From Lachnospiraceae bacterium (lineage in GTDB: Bacteria; Bacillota; Clostridia; Lachnospirales; Lachnospiraceae), in contig JAFZQY010000046.1 in the NCBI GenBank assembly GCA_017620155.1, forward strand, positions 1 to 64,000: a DNA stretch of 64,000 bases. The letters run 5' to 3'. Every line of letters starts with the position of its first letter. Positions within the stretch are counted from its first letter, which is position 1. A program made the position numbers and the translations under genes. Shown here piece by piece: positions 33,466 to 42,797 of the stretch. The notes beneath the pieces were generated by a model that did not search any database, was not told the DNA's origin, and saw only the letters and a list, made by a program, of their open reading frames with translations.

Positions 33466-34647
33466 CTAGAGTTCTATTGGCCGTTTCAGTTCCGCAGATT
33501 TATATGCCGCATAGATTACCCTTACCGTATCATAGGCTAGATCAAAGCCGGATTTCGGTGTTCTGTGGAAATATATTGATTCTATAAAATCTCTCATTTC
33601 GTCTGTATATCCTCTGATAATCTCATCCTCTAAAAAAGGATAATTCCATCCTGTTTTCTGTGGAAGCATCTCAGATATATACACATCCTCTAAATTGTCC
33701 TCGTCTAGAAAATAAGTCTCCATGAAGTTCGCCATGGTAAGCCTACAGTTTATGACGGCATCATTGCAATACAGTTCCACATAGTTTTTGCTTCCACCAA
33801 GTAAAGTGTCTGTGGCCATAATCATTGCTTTGGTCTTATCAGAAAATGTCAGAACTACAGCGCCAAAATCTTCCACATCATGAGGTCTGGCAGCGATATG
33901 CCTATGCTCATATTCGCTTAGTTGGTTTGTTATGGTCTCCATATCTGCATATACACTTTCGACTCTTATCTCTTCTTCACGAGTCTGAGATTCTATGGAT
34001 TTAAGCCATAATATTGCCGTCAGTGGATGAGCACCTGTACGTATAAAGGTTCCGCCGCCTGTCCTATTCCATTCACCTGCCACAGGAGAACTTGAACCTT
34101 TCAAACTTTCTTCTCCTTTTGCAAAAAGAATCCGGCTTTTCTTTTTCTGGATAATTTCAGAAGCCTTTACCACAGCAGGAGCATAGACAAAATTCTCTGC
34201 ATACATGAACATTGTATCTGATGCCTCTACCGTCGCCCTTAGTCGATTAAGATTTTCAAGCACTTTGTCATACATCTTAACCTTGGATACATTCTTCCCT
34301 ATCGGCTCCACATCCCCTTCTTCTCCAAAGTAACCGCTTAAAGGCTTTTCGCAGATAACATGTTTACCTGCCCTCATAGCCCTCTCCACCATATCTTCAT
34401 GAACATATGGTGGCGTACAAATATCAATTACATCTATTTCAGGATCATTTAGGAGATCTTCAAAATCAAGCGATGCATTAATAAAGCCATATCTATCTTT
34501 CATGGTCTGCACCTGTTCAAACCTACGTGCCATGATATGCTTATAGCAGACTGGTATGCCGCCGAAACGCTTTAGCGCATTCATATGAAGTTCCGTTGCT
34601 CGTCCTGCTCCTGCAACACCTAAGCATACTTCACCTTTTGCATTCAT
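33466..34647 (-). CDS. Gfo/Idh/MocA-family oxidoreductase
   Basis: NAD-dependent oxidoreductase, usually acting on sugars, inositols or nucleotide sugars. N-terminal Rossmann motif GVAGAGRATELHM, the catalytic lysine motif VICEKPLSG (about residues 98-106) and an alpha/beta C-terminal domain with GGGTFIRTGAHPLTAI. 393 aa, slightly long. Eleven bp upstream of the DAHP synthase gene and 4 bp from the ATP-grasp gene, so the three are a tight group. Substrate unknown. Confidence 0.82.
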   Translation of the reverse strand: MNAKGEVCLGVAGAGRATELHMNALKRFGGIPVCYKHIMARRFEQVQTMKDRYGFINASLDFEDLLNDPEIDVIDICTPPYVHEDMVERAMRAGKHVICEKPLSGYFGEEGDVEPIGKNVSKVKMYDKVLENLNRLRATVEASDTMFMYAENFVYAPAVVKASEIIQKKKSRILFAKGEESLKGSSSPVAGEWNRTGGGTFIRTGAHPLTAILWLKSIESQTREEEIRVESVYADMETITNQLSEYEHRHIAARPHDVEDFGAVVLTFSDKTKAMIMATDTLLGGSKNYVELYCNDAVINCRLTMANFMETYFLDEDNLEDVYISEMLPQKTGWNYPFLEDEIIRGYTDEMRDFIESIYFHRTPKSGFDLAYDTVRVIYAAYKSAELKRPIEL

Positions 34648-34651
34648 CCAA

Positions 34652-35833
34652 TCACCCCTTTACATTTACTAGATCGCATCTGTATTGTTTTAACAGTACA
34701 TCCTCCATCTGCTCTCTGTCACGAAACATCATAAACAGAAAACCTATCGGTTGCTTTAAATAGTTCTCAATTTCGTCCCCGATTTTCATGACCCAATATT
34801 CATCAAAAATATATTTTTGGTATTCAGTAGGAACAGATATGTGTTCTATCGTTCCATTCTTCTCCGCCATCACCGTCTTATAGGCATAAAAACCTTCCTG
34901 TAACGTTCCTATAGGAAACCCCGTGCAATCAAGGCCACATTTTGCTCTTGTCTCCCAATAATCCCAATCAAAACCATTCAATGGATTGGAAAGCACAGAA
35001 TACATATTTCCCAAAATTCTCCTCATTACTTCGATAATCCATGGTTTTCCATCTGCATATATATACTGAAGATGGAAAATGCCGTCCTTGAGTTCAAGTA
35101 TCTCCGCCATTTTTTCAATCTGACTCACAAGAAAATCACGGCATTCCGAATAGTTATCTGCCGGCCATGTATCTATTTCCACCCTATATGGATTAGCCAT
35201 AGAATACTCATTGTTCGATGCGATGGCGACAACTTTCTTGTCAATCAGGAATGTACAGAAACCATATTGCTTTCCTGTTAAATATGGCTCAGCCACTATC
35301 CTTGAACTTTTGGAATTAGCAAAAGCATAAGAAATTGCTTCTTTAATCTCCTGCGCCTTCTCGATTTTGCTGATTCCATTTCCCGCGCTGGCATCCACGG
35401 GCTTTATGATGATGGGAAGTTCCATCTTCGGAATTTCTCTAAGAGCTTCTTCATCTGATGTGAAGTAAAGCGCTTCCGGCGTCAATATTCCATACTTTTT
35501 CGAAAAAGCCTTAAATCTGTCTTTGTTATGAAGCGTCAACGTAGTTTCATATGAATCATACCCAGGGAGGCCGAGTTTTTCAGCAACATAGGAAGCAGTG
35601 TAAACCCCAAAATCATTACAGCATTGACATATAACATCAACATCTTTTTCTCTTGCAATTTCTAATATCTTATCCTTGTCTGAATAATCTACAGTCAGAT
35701 ACTCATCGACCCAGTTTTTACCTAGGGCATCTATCTTCGTACCAGTGGCTATAATGTAATATCCAAGTTTTCTTAAAGCACGTATAAGGCCCAAGTCATT
35801 ATGAGTCGCACAAAGAAGAAGCGCGCTTTTCAA
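34652..35833 (-). CDS. ATP-grasp ligase (CarB/BioM-like)
   Basis: ATP-dependent ligase that joins a carboxylate to an amine or other nucleophile through an acyl phosphate. Shows N-terminal ALLLCATHNDLGLIRALRKL, the ATP-grasp signature LPIIIKPVDASAGNGISKI and the metal-binding IIEVMRRILGNMY. Start chosen as TTG at 35833 because GTGAGG lies before it and homologues start just there; an ATG at 35854 adds seven residues and lacks a ribosome-binding site. It could attach an amino acid to a sugar, as in some flagellin glycans. Substrate unknown. Confidence 0.75.
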   Translation of the reverse strand: MKSALLLCATHNDLGLIRALRKLGYYIIATGTKIDALGKNWVDEYLTVDYSDKDKILEIAREKDVDVICQCCNDFGVYTASYVAEKLGLPGYDSYETTLTLHNKDRFKAFSKKYGILTPEALYFTSDEEALREIPKMELPIIIKPVDASAGNGISKIEKAQEIKEAISYAFANSKSSRIVAEPYLTGKQYGFCTFLIDKKVVAIASNNEYSMANPYRVEIDTWPADNYSECRDFLVSQIEKMAEILELKDGIFHLQYIYADGKPWIIEVMRRILGNMYSVLSNPLNGFDWDYWETRAKCGLDCTGFPIGTLQEGFYAYKTVMAEKNGTIEHISVPTEYQKYIFDEYWVMKIGDEIENYLKQPIGFLFMMFRDREQMEDVLLKQYRCDLVNVKG

Positions 35834-35892
35834 CGAATATACCTCACATTTCATAGAAATTTATATATGTAACTAGAGAGATCCCCACCACC

Positions 35893-37308
35893 TCAATAAT
35901 CTTGATCATTAATATAATAAAGATGATGTTTCAAAAAACCATATTCATCTGAACCATTAAAGGTTCTCAGAATTTCATCAGATGCAGTTGGAGTCAATAT
36001 AACATCTAATACACCATATTTCTGGTAAAGATCCATTAACGATGAAATTATATATCCATTCCATTCTTTACCGTATAAAGCTGCATTTGTATCCGAAACC
36101 CCAACAGGTTTTATTCCCTCAATCTCTAATCTTTGTATTAATTTGTTTCCATTTTTCCCTGCACCATATAAAACTACTCTGCATTTATCCACACAGTTCA
36201 AAAGCGTTCCAATGTTGTTATATTTTTCATAAATAATACTATAATTCTTTCTTCCTTTTTCAGTGTTATCCTCAAAATGATCGGGAAGTCTTATTTCATT
36301 AACGCTTGTTAAATATCTCTTGCCGTTTCTATCTCTTTGAACAATATTGTAATCAAACGACTGTTGGCTTATATTTCTCGCAGTCCATACATATCCTATT
36401 CTTCCCAAAATCCCATTATCTTCAGCATATCTCTTCATATGCCAAGCTGCATCAAACAGATTTTGCGAATATATGCTCCAGCCCATGTTATCCTTAGCAG
36501 CATAGGCTCCATGATCTATATCGATATATACTTCTTTCACTTTAAACTCTTTACAACAATTAACAAACCCCTCAATATCTGACTTGCCACAATTTGTTTC
36601 ACAAAGTACATACTTAACCATGACATTAGAATTATGACTCATATACCTTTCAACATTATTCCAAACATCATAATACTTATCAAAACCCTTTAATTTTCTA
36701 TATGTTTCAGGCGTTCCAGCATCAATACTAACCCTGATATAGTAATCAGTATGGTTCCCAATAATATTGCTCAATAATTCAGAAAACTCGAATGCATTCG
36801 TATTAACACGAAGCATATAGTTTTTCTCAGCAATATACATAACATTCTCCGCAAAAAACGGATCTAATGTTGATTCACCTCCCCCATAGTCAAAAAAGCA
36901 GTCTTTCGATATTAACTCTCTTTGTTCTAATTGTTGAATATAGGGAATAATACTTATCGGATTCCCGGACTCTCCGTTATGAGAACAACAATATAGGCAT
37001 CTAGCATTACATCTAGTACTAGTATTAATCGTAATAATCTGTATTTTATCAACAGTGTATAATTCATTAGAAAGCATTGAACAATGATTACATCCGCATG
37101 TTGATTCGCTTGAATTAACACTATCCAAAAGGCTTTTGATTCCCTCCAAGTATTTTACCGCTAGGTTATCATTACCATATACGAAATCCAGATATGGATC
37201 CTCACACTCCAAACTATGACATAAAGAAATTCCGTTAGACTGAAAATTCAATCTCCCGCCCATAGCATAGCAATGTTTACACTTTTTACCATAATACTCT
37301 TCAATCAC
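35893..37308 (-). CDS. radical-SAM enzyme with Cys-rich N-terminus and C-terminal Rossmann domain
   Basis: A 471-aa protein with three parts. N-terminus: Cys-rich (CKHC 10-13, C30, C35, CGCNHC 71-76), perhaps extra Fe-S ligands. Middle: radical SAM core with STRCNARCLYC (Cys 100, 104, 107), GGGES and INTSTR motifs, for AdoMet-derived radical chemistry. C-terminus (from about 395): nucleotide-binding fold, VVLYGAGKNGNKLIQRLEIE. The start is best placed at GTG 37308: GGAGG stands 9 nt before it, while ATG 37317 touches it and 37428 would run into the WbsX-like gene. Function unknown; probably sugar or glycan modification. Confidence 0.75.
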   Translation of the reverse strand: MIEEYYGKKCKHCYAMGGRLNFQSNGISLCHSLECEDPYLDFVYGNDNLAVKYLEGIKSLLDSVNSSESTCGCNHCSMLSNELYTVDKIQIITINTSTRCNARCLYCCSHNGESGNPISIIPYIQQLEQRELISKDCFFDYGGGESTLDPFFAENVMYIAEKNYMLRVNTNAFEFSELLSNIIGNHTDYYIRVSIDAGTPETYRKLKGFDKYYDVWNNVERYMSHNSNVMVKYVLCETNCGKSDIEGFVNCCKEFKVKEVYIDIDHGAYAAKDNMGWSIYSQNLFDAAWHMKRYAEDNGILGRIGYVWTARNISQQSFDYNIVQRDRNGKRYLTSVNEIRLPDHFEDNTEKGRKNYSIIYEKYNNIGTLLNCVDKCRVVLYGAGKNGNKLIQRLEIEGIKPVGVSDTNAALYGKEWNGYIISSLMDLYQKYGVLDVILTPTASDEILRTFNGSDEYGFLKHHLYYINDQDY

Positions 37309-38416
37309 AGCATGCATCCTCCAATGCAAATTTGGTGGATTCCAAATACCTGAATCCATATTTTTCATCTGGTTCCAAATACCCCCCCTCTCCCCATTCA
37401 TTCCATGCAAACAAGAAGAGGTATTCATTGCCTTCTTTGAAGCTCAATTCTATTGTCTTTTTTAAATATCTTTTGTATTGTTCAGGAGTTGAGCCATAAT
37501 AGATAGTTGACCTTACTCCCCTTCGAGGAGTATCATCATAACCCACAAATAAACTACGATAATACCCATAATTATGTTTTTTCCCAATAATCCTATTACA
37601 AGTGTCTGCGTATGATATTTTCTGATGCAGAAACTTATTAACGATTTTATTATCTTCATATTTCATAAGGTATTTACGTACATCAGAATATAAGCTATTC
37701 TCAAGAATACTCTCTCTTCTGGTTTTTGTTGGTTCAAAATCGACTTTCTTCTCGCTGTATTTTGATTCAATATCCCCGCGAAATCCAACATCTACATTCA
37801 CTAAATCAATTCCATTAAATCCATTCTTCTTTAAAATCTCATCCCACATTCCAAACATCTTATCTTTTATAATATAAGGAATGTTATGCGGATCAAATAT
37901 TAAAAACATAGGTTTATTATGATTCTTTATATACATTTCGTTTTTAAAGAAAGGCATCAGATAATTGATATGGGCAATCCAATCCTCTTCGTCTGAATAC
38001 ACCTGATCCATTAGAACTTCTTTTTCTCCTAGTCCTCCATTCCATGTCCGAGTCCAAGTTTCGTTAGCCCAACAAAAACAAAAAGGAATGCTAAATTCCA
38101 AATCTTCTATAATGGCCTCCAACGGTTTTTGCAGTATTTGTCTCCGCTCTCCGAACCAATAATGATAGAAGCAAAAACCATATATGCCATATTCCTGCGC
38201 CATAATCCCATGTTCAACAATTTTCTTTCCATCTCGTAAATCATAATAGTCGCTATTCAAAGGAACGCGCGGTTGATAATGTCCCCAGTATACCGGTTTT
38301 GATTTTTTTACATTTACCCATTCCGTATATCCTTTACCCCAAAAATCATCATTCTCTTTGATTTCGTGAAACTGTGGTAAATAGTATGCAAGAATTTTGA
38401 CACTATTATTTTTCAT
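37301..38416 (-). CDS. WbsX-like glycan enzyme (GH99/GT-WbsX family)
   Basis: Member of the 'glycosyltransferase WbsX' family, common in O-antigen and surface glycan loci, with GH99-like fold. Characteristic motifs: ILAYYLPQFHEIKENDDFWG at the N-terminus, then GYTEWVNVKKSKPVYWGHYQ, FCFYHYWFGERR and the acidic FAWNEWGEGGYLEPD near the C-terminus. 371 aa, typical. ATG with GAGGAT upstream; the stop overlaps the radical-SAM start. The reaction is not firmly known for the family; it may transfer or trim a mannose-type sugar. Confidence 0.82.
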   Translation of the reverse strand: MKNNSVKILAYYLPQFHEIKENDDFWGKGYTEWVNVKKSKPVYWGHYQPRVPLNSDYYDLRDGKKIVEHGIMAQEYGIYGFCFYHYWFGERRQILQKPLEAIIEDLEFSIPFCFCWANETWTRTWNGGLGEKEVLMDQVYSDEEDWIAHINYLMPFFKNEMYIKNHNKPMFLIFDPHNIPYIIKDKMFGMWDEILKKNGFNGIDLVNVDVGFRGDIESKYSEKKVDFEPTKTRRESILENSLYSDVRKYLMKYEDNKIVNKFLHQKISYADTCNRIIGKKHNYGYYRSLFVGYDDTPRRGVRSTIYYGSTPEQYKRYLKKTIELSFKEGNEYLFLFAWNEWGEGGYLEPDEKYGFRYLESTKFALEDACCD

Positions 38417-38924
38417 ACAGAATCCTCATAACGAAATCGCTCATAGACATAATTTTGCTTTTTTGAATTCTTAAATCATTTCTTATTACCCCATATGGGT
38501 CATATGGGGTAATAATAACTAAATCTAAATCATCTAAGGTATCCGTTGGTTTTCTCCATTCAATACCATTTATCTCGAATTTTGGATGACATCTGTCAAT
38601 GAAGCACTTTATTACTTCAGGTTTATCTCCTTGCATAAACATTTCAAGAAGAATCTGTCCCAAATCACCCGCACCATATATTCCTATTTTGCTATACTCG
38701 GGGCATATATTTATATCAATTTTCCCACCCTCCATAGAAAATCGTAGCAAACTCGATAAAATCTTAACCTTCTCTTTTTCCCTATTTTCGGCATAAGTAT
38801 TTGAGGGGATTCTTTTTAACCAAGAAAGAAGCCCCCCAAAAGTACATATCACGCCCGAAATGAAGGTGCAAATATATGATGTGATTCTAACAATCTTTCT
38901 CTGTGTTGTTTTCTTTTGATTCAT
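38406..38924 (-). CDS. membrane-anchored Rossmann-domain protein
   Basis: Product not recognised. A 172-aa protein with one hydrophobic segment (about 13-34) after a basic N-terminus (a possible membrane anchor or uncleaved signal), followed by a nucleotide-binding fold: IGIYGAGDLGQILLEMFMQG at about 80-99. The same fold appears at the C-terminus of three neighbours (radical-SAM proteins at 35.9 and 40.1 kb, GT2 at 41.5 kb). In those it is fused; here it is separate and tethered. A shared role, such as binding an NDP-sugar or cofactor, is inferred. Confidence 0.6.
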   Translation of the reverse strand: MNQKKTTQRKIVRITSYICTFISGVICTFGGLLSWLKRIPSNTYAENREKEKVKILSSLLRFSMEGGKIDINICPEYSKIGIYGAGDLGQILLEMFMQGDKPEVIKCFIDRCHPKFEINGIEWRKPTDTLDDLDLVIITPYDPYGVIRNDLRIQKSKIMSMSDFVMRILYEK

Positions 38925-38978
38925 AAAGATCTATAATCCCCAATAATTCCATGCCCAAAAAACGCATTACATTTTTTA

Positions 38979-40091
38979 TCAAGTAATATTCTCTTTTATA
39001 ATCGATATAATGATATCTATTTGCTCATCCGCTAATCCCTCGAATAAAGGCAGCACCATAACTTGACTCGACATTTTTCTAGCCACAGGCAATCTAGCGG
39101 ATTTATAACGATTCTTAAAACAAGCTTGATCTGCAGTAAGTGGATAAAAATACTTTCTAGCGAAAATCATATTATTGGCCAATTTCCTATGAAGTTCATC
39201 TCTGCTTAATCCATATTCATCTTCCACAAATATAGGGAAATAGGCATAGTTCCTGGTTGTTTCTACCTCAGGTACAGGAATTCGAATACCCTTCACATCC
39301 CCAATTCCCTCGCAATATCTCTCATAAGCTCTCCTTCTTGCATCAAACGCATTATTAAGATGGTTAAGGTTACACAACCCCATAATAGCCGAGAACTCAC
39401 TCATTTTGCCATTTGCACCCACGGAGGCAGTCAGTTCTTCATTACGGATTCCGAAATCCTTAAGATCATACATTCTTTCATACATCTTCTCATCTTTGCA
39501 AACAACTCCTCCACCCTCTATGGTATTAAATACCTTGGTTGCATGAAAACTGTAGATAGAAGCATCCCCATAATTACCAATACCAACATCGCCTCTCTTA
39601 ACCCCAAAAGCATGTGCTGCATCATAGATAACCTTAAGGTTATACTTATCTGCAATTTTCTGAATCTCATCTACATTGCAAAGATTTCCGTAAACATGGA
39701 CAGGAACAATAGCAACAGTCTTTGGGGTTATAAGACTCTCAATTTGGGTCTCATCAATTGTTCCGTCTGTCTCTTTCACATCGCAAAAAACAGGTTCCAA
39801 ACGGTTCCTGACAATTGCATGGGTGGTAGAAACAAATGTATAAGGGGTTGTTATTATCTCACTGCCTTCCGGGAAACTAAAAGCCTGTATTGCAAGTTCA
39901 AGAGCCATATGCCCATTAACTGTCAAAGAAATCCTAGGAACTCCAAGATATTCCTCCAATCTCCTCTCCAACTCCTGATGATATTCCCCCATATTAGTAA
40001 GCCAATGGCTTTCCCATAGTGGCTTTATAGCCTCGATATATTCTTCATAAGGAGGCATCGATGATCTCGTTACATATATGCCTTTTTCCAT
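38979..40091 (-). CDS. DegT/DnrJ/EryC1 sugar aminotransferase
   Basis: PLP-dependent transamination of a keto-sugar nucleotide. Fold type I features: PLP Asp in YDAAHAFG (D157) and PLP lysine in SFHATKVFN (K186). Most like VioA/FdtB-type enzymes acting on dTDP-4-keto or 3-keto-6-deoxy sugars. 370 aa, standard. ATG at 40091. Nine bp downstream of a radical-SAM gene, so the amino sugar may be that enzyme's substrate or product. It does not look like the class V transaminase PhnW. Confidence 0.85.
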   Translation of the reverse strand: MEKGIYVTRSSMPPYEEYIEAIKPLWESHWLTNMGEYHQELERRLEEYLGVPRISLTVNGHMALELAIQAFSFPEGSEIITTPYTFVSTTHAIVRNRLEPVFCDVKETDGTIDETQIESLITPKTVAIVPVHVYGNLCNVDEIQKIADKYNLKVIYDAAHAFGVKRGDVGIGNYGDASIYSFHATKVFNTIEGGGVVCKDEKMYERMYDLKDFGIRNEELTASVGANGKMSEFSAIMGLCNLNHLNNAFDARRRAYERYCEGIGDVKGIRIPVPEVETTRNYAYFPIFVEDEYGLSRDELHRKLANNMIFARKYFYPLTADQACFKNRYKSARLPVARKMSSQVMVLPLFEGLADEQIDIIISIIKENIT

Positions 40092-40100
40092 AATTCCCCT

Positions 40101-41492
40101 TTATTTCACTATATCTCTTAGAAAAACAATATGGTTATAACCTTTATTCTTCAGAAAGGCCGAAATATCATCTCCTCTGTCAAAAAGGGCTAACAAAACA
40201 AGCACATCCTTATCCAACTCATCCAAATGAATATGACGCCATATTCGCTTATCAAGGTAGTACCAGTCAGTACAATCTCTATCTATCATATACTCAACAT
40301 TGAATTCATTATATGAAATAAGTTTTTGTACAATTGCTTTAGAAATATCTGTAACACCATACACTACAATTCTTCCATTATTATTTGGTGTAAGATCATG
40401 CAACCGCTTGATCACATCATCGCTGTTTTGCCAGAGAAAATTCAATATACCGAATGATTTCTTTTCCATTTCATAGGGTGAATCACTTACATCTTTAGCA
40501 TCTTGTCCTCCACTCCAATCATCAACCTTAGGATCAGAGAAAACAGGATCTGACATTACGCGTTTATATTCCTTATAAAGCGGATGCTTGGGATTTCTTG
40601 GATTCTTAAACCAGGCCACATCAGGTTCTTCAGCCCCCCACGCAGCATATGGTCTTAGTCTAACTGAATCTGCACCATATTCCTCAATACAACGACTGGC
40701 AAATTCGGGCATTTCTCTGAAATTCTGTTCCTGAACTACGGTGCATAATTCCAAATAGTTTATAATCCCACTCTCTCTTAATGACTTCACAAATCTCAGA
40801 TTGTCCTCAATACGACTTACTGAAAGGATCGTCCCGGAAAGATACCTGTAGATATCCTCTCTGAAACTCATGACGGAAATCGAAACTCGTAAATCGTATT
40901 TACCAAGATTGTCAATTTGCTTCCAATGCTCCTCATCAAACAGTGAACCATTAGTTTCGAGAGACGCATGTAATTCTTCTATAGGTGCAATAGGTTCCCA
41001 TTCAGAGAGTAGCTTAAGTATATGCTTGCTTACAAATAACTCACCGCATCCATTCGCACTAACTGATTTTGCATATGGCATAGCTAATCTTAGCTTATCC
41101 TCTATGATTTGATAGTTTTCTTCAAGTTCTTCTCTTTTCTTTCCTTGCGGTTTACTATGAAATGTACATCCAGTACAAGCGTAGTTACAAGTGTTTTCAA
41201 AACCCAATGCTAATTCCTCGGGATATCTTTGCTTTGGGTCATACTCAACGAGCATTTCTTCGATTGATCCATTTGCTAAATATGGACAGTGGTCAGCCAT
41301 GCACATTGAATAATCCTGGTTAGAAAGCCGTTCTCTTATTCTCAAAGCATTTTCATTATTGAATAATTCCTCAACCGTATTATCGATCAGATTACCCAGA
41401 TACTGATCTCTCATCCATCCGCATAATCTTACATCTCCATTGAAAGAATACACCTGAAATCTATTCAATGCTCTGTAACATATCTTTCCCAT
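40101..41492 (-). CDS. radical-SAM enzyme with N-terminal SPASM-like motif and C-terminal Rossmann domain
   Basis: A 463-aa protein. Core radical-SAM cysteines are C102, C106, C109 in ENTCNYACTGCT. The N-terminus (1-75) has the look of a SPASM region: a GDVRLCGWMRD-type segment, GNLIDNTVEELF, a LRIRERL segment, and C64/C69, with cysteines at 5, 24, 64 and 69. SPASM domains normally follow the core, so this looks permuted. The C-terminus (about 355-463) is a Rossmann-like module, IVVYGVTDISKAIVQKLISY. AdoMet radical chemistry on a sugar or peptide is likely; function unknown. Confidence 0.75.
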   Translation of the reverse strand: MGKICYRALNRFQVYSFNGDVRLCGWMRDQYLGNLIDNTVEELFNNENALRIRERLSNQDYSMCMADHCPYLANGSIEEMLVEYDPKQRYPEELALGFENTCNYACTGCTFHSKPQGKKREELEENYQIIEDKLRLAMPYAKSVSANGCGELFVSKHILKLLSEWEPIAPIEELHASLETNGSLFDEEHWKQIDNLGKYDLRVSISVMSFREDIYRYLSGTILSVSRIEDNLRFVKSLRESGIINYLELCTVVQEQNFREMPEFASRCIEEYGADSVRLRPYAAWGAEEPDVAWFKNPRNPKHPLYKEYKRVMSDPVFSDPKVDDWSGGQDAKDVSDSPYEMEKKSFGILNFLWQNSDDVIKRLHDLTPNNNGRIVVYGVTDISKAIVQKLISYNEFNVEYMIDRDCTDWYYLDKRIWRHIHLDELDKDVLVLLALFDRGDDISAFLKNKGYNHIVFLRDIVK

Positions 41493-41510
41493 AATGTTTG
41501 CTTCCTCACA

Positions 41511-42797
41511 TTAATATTTTGCATCCCCCAAAAAATCATTCCAGAGCGGTGCAAAATAGTGTTTACAGTTATACTTTTGTATTTCCGACAAAGTCTCTTC
41601 TTCTAGTTTCCAAACTCCACCTATTACTATGAATGTGCTATCCCAATCATATGGATACTCAGCCATTGACCAGACTTTTCGACCATCGTAAGTGTTTTCT
41701 TTTTTTCTATGATCCAGTTCAATATATCCTTCCCAATCAATATCATTACCGTTAAGGTTATCGGCAATATGCTTTTGGTAATCTCCCAATCCAAGAACCA
41801 CTATTTGGGAGTAACTCTCTAATATCCGTTTCTCATTATCCGGAATAACATACTCTCCAGATAATAATCTGTGCGTTTTCATTATCGGTTCAATATATTT
41901 TGAAAACCTGTTTTTTCCTTTTTCGGTAATGTCGTCAACCATTTCGAACATGAGGGTACTATCAATTGAGCAATTATAATAAGCCGATTTACATAGCCAC
42001 CAATTACTTCGTTTTACTACTGCGTTATGGTATAAACAGTTAGTATAGTTATCATATTCCTTCAAAAAATCTATAATAGTAATAACATGTCTTAAAAATT
42101 TTGACTGATTATTTTCAGTTTCACTCGTCCACGAACCAGCATGACGATAACGATATACCGACATCACTCTATCAAAATAATATACTTTTCCTTTTGTTAA
42201 TGCGTACAATTGGAAAGGATAATCAAAAATGTCCGCCTTGGGATAATTTTCATCCACAAAAAAAACTTCTTTTTTTGCCATAACTGATGCAAAACTGAAA
42301 ATACCCAACGGAGGCATAATCACATTATCAGGAGATATATATCCATCTCCCGGATAAAGATGGAAGTCTTCCGACTCACCGGTTTCACAATTCAACCAAT
42401 TCGATGCATGAACAGTCATTGCCACTTCAGGGTGAGTTTCCATAAAATCATACTGTATTTGAAGTTTATTGGGATCGGTCCAATAATCGTCTCCTTCACA
42501 GTAACAGCCATATTTCCCAATGAATTCCTTAGCCTTAAATCTCTCCATCCACATAGCATGATCTCCCATGGAGTATGTGTTGTATGGAGGGATTAGCGCG
42601 TGGATTACATCCGGATACCTTTCAGCATATTCCAAAACAATATCCGTAGTTCCATCAGTTGATTTATCATCATAAATAAACACATTATATTTAAAACTTG
42701 TTTTTTGCTTAAGTATCCCCTCAAAGGTGTCTCTAATATAATCTTTATGATTGTATGTCAAGCATTGTATAGACACCTTTACTTCTTTATCATCCAT
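41511..42797 (-). CDS. GT2 glycosyltransferase with C-terminal Rossmann domain
   Basis: The first 110 residues show a GT-A fold: VSIQCLTYNHKDYIRDTFEG, FIYDDKSTDGTTDIV and a later GEGDDYWTDPNK-like acidic site (CEGDDYWTDP). The C-terminal part (about 330-428) is a nucleotide-binding module, IVVLGLGDYQKHIADNLNGN, like that in neighbouring radical-SAM proteins. ATG at 42797 is chosen after GGGAGGGAAGGA; a longer frame from 42881 would run into the epimerase gene. AT-rich, like its neighbours. Confidence 0.82.
   Translation of the reverse strand: MDDKEVKVSIQCLTYNHKDYIRDTFEGILKQKTSFKYNVFIYDDKSTDGTTDIVLEYAERYPDVIHALIPPYNTYSMGDHAMWMERFKAKEFIGKYGCYCEGDDYWTDPNKLQIQYDFMETHPEVAMTVHASNWLNCETGESEDFHLYPGDGYISPDNVIMPPLGIFSFASVMAKKEVFFVDENYPKADIFDYPFQLYALTKGKVYYFDRVMSVYRYRHAGSWTSETENNQSKFLRHVITIIDFLKEYDNYTNCLYHNAVVKRSNWWLCKSAYYNCSIDSTLMFEMVDDITEKGKNRFSKYIEPIMKTHRLLSGEYVIPDNEKRILESYSQIVVLGLGDYQKHIADNLNGNDIDWEGYIELDHRKKENTYDGRKVWSMAEYPYDWDSTFIVIGGVWKLEEETLSEIQKYNCKHYFAPLWNDFLGDAKY

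Noticed and set aside
35893..37428. Longer start for the radical-SAM protein at 37428
   Set aside because: Would overlap the WbsX-like gene by 128 bp; the GTG at 37308 has a GGAGG at proper spacing.
38979..40091. Identification of the DegT aminotransferase as 2-aminoethylphosphonate transaminase
   Set aside because: Fold and motifs are those of sugar aminotransferases (SFHATKVFN), not the class V PhnW family.
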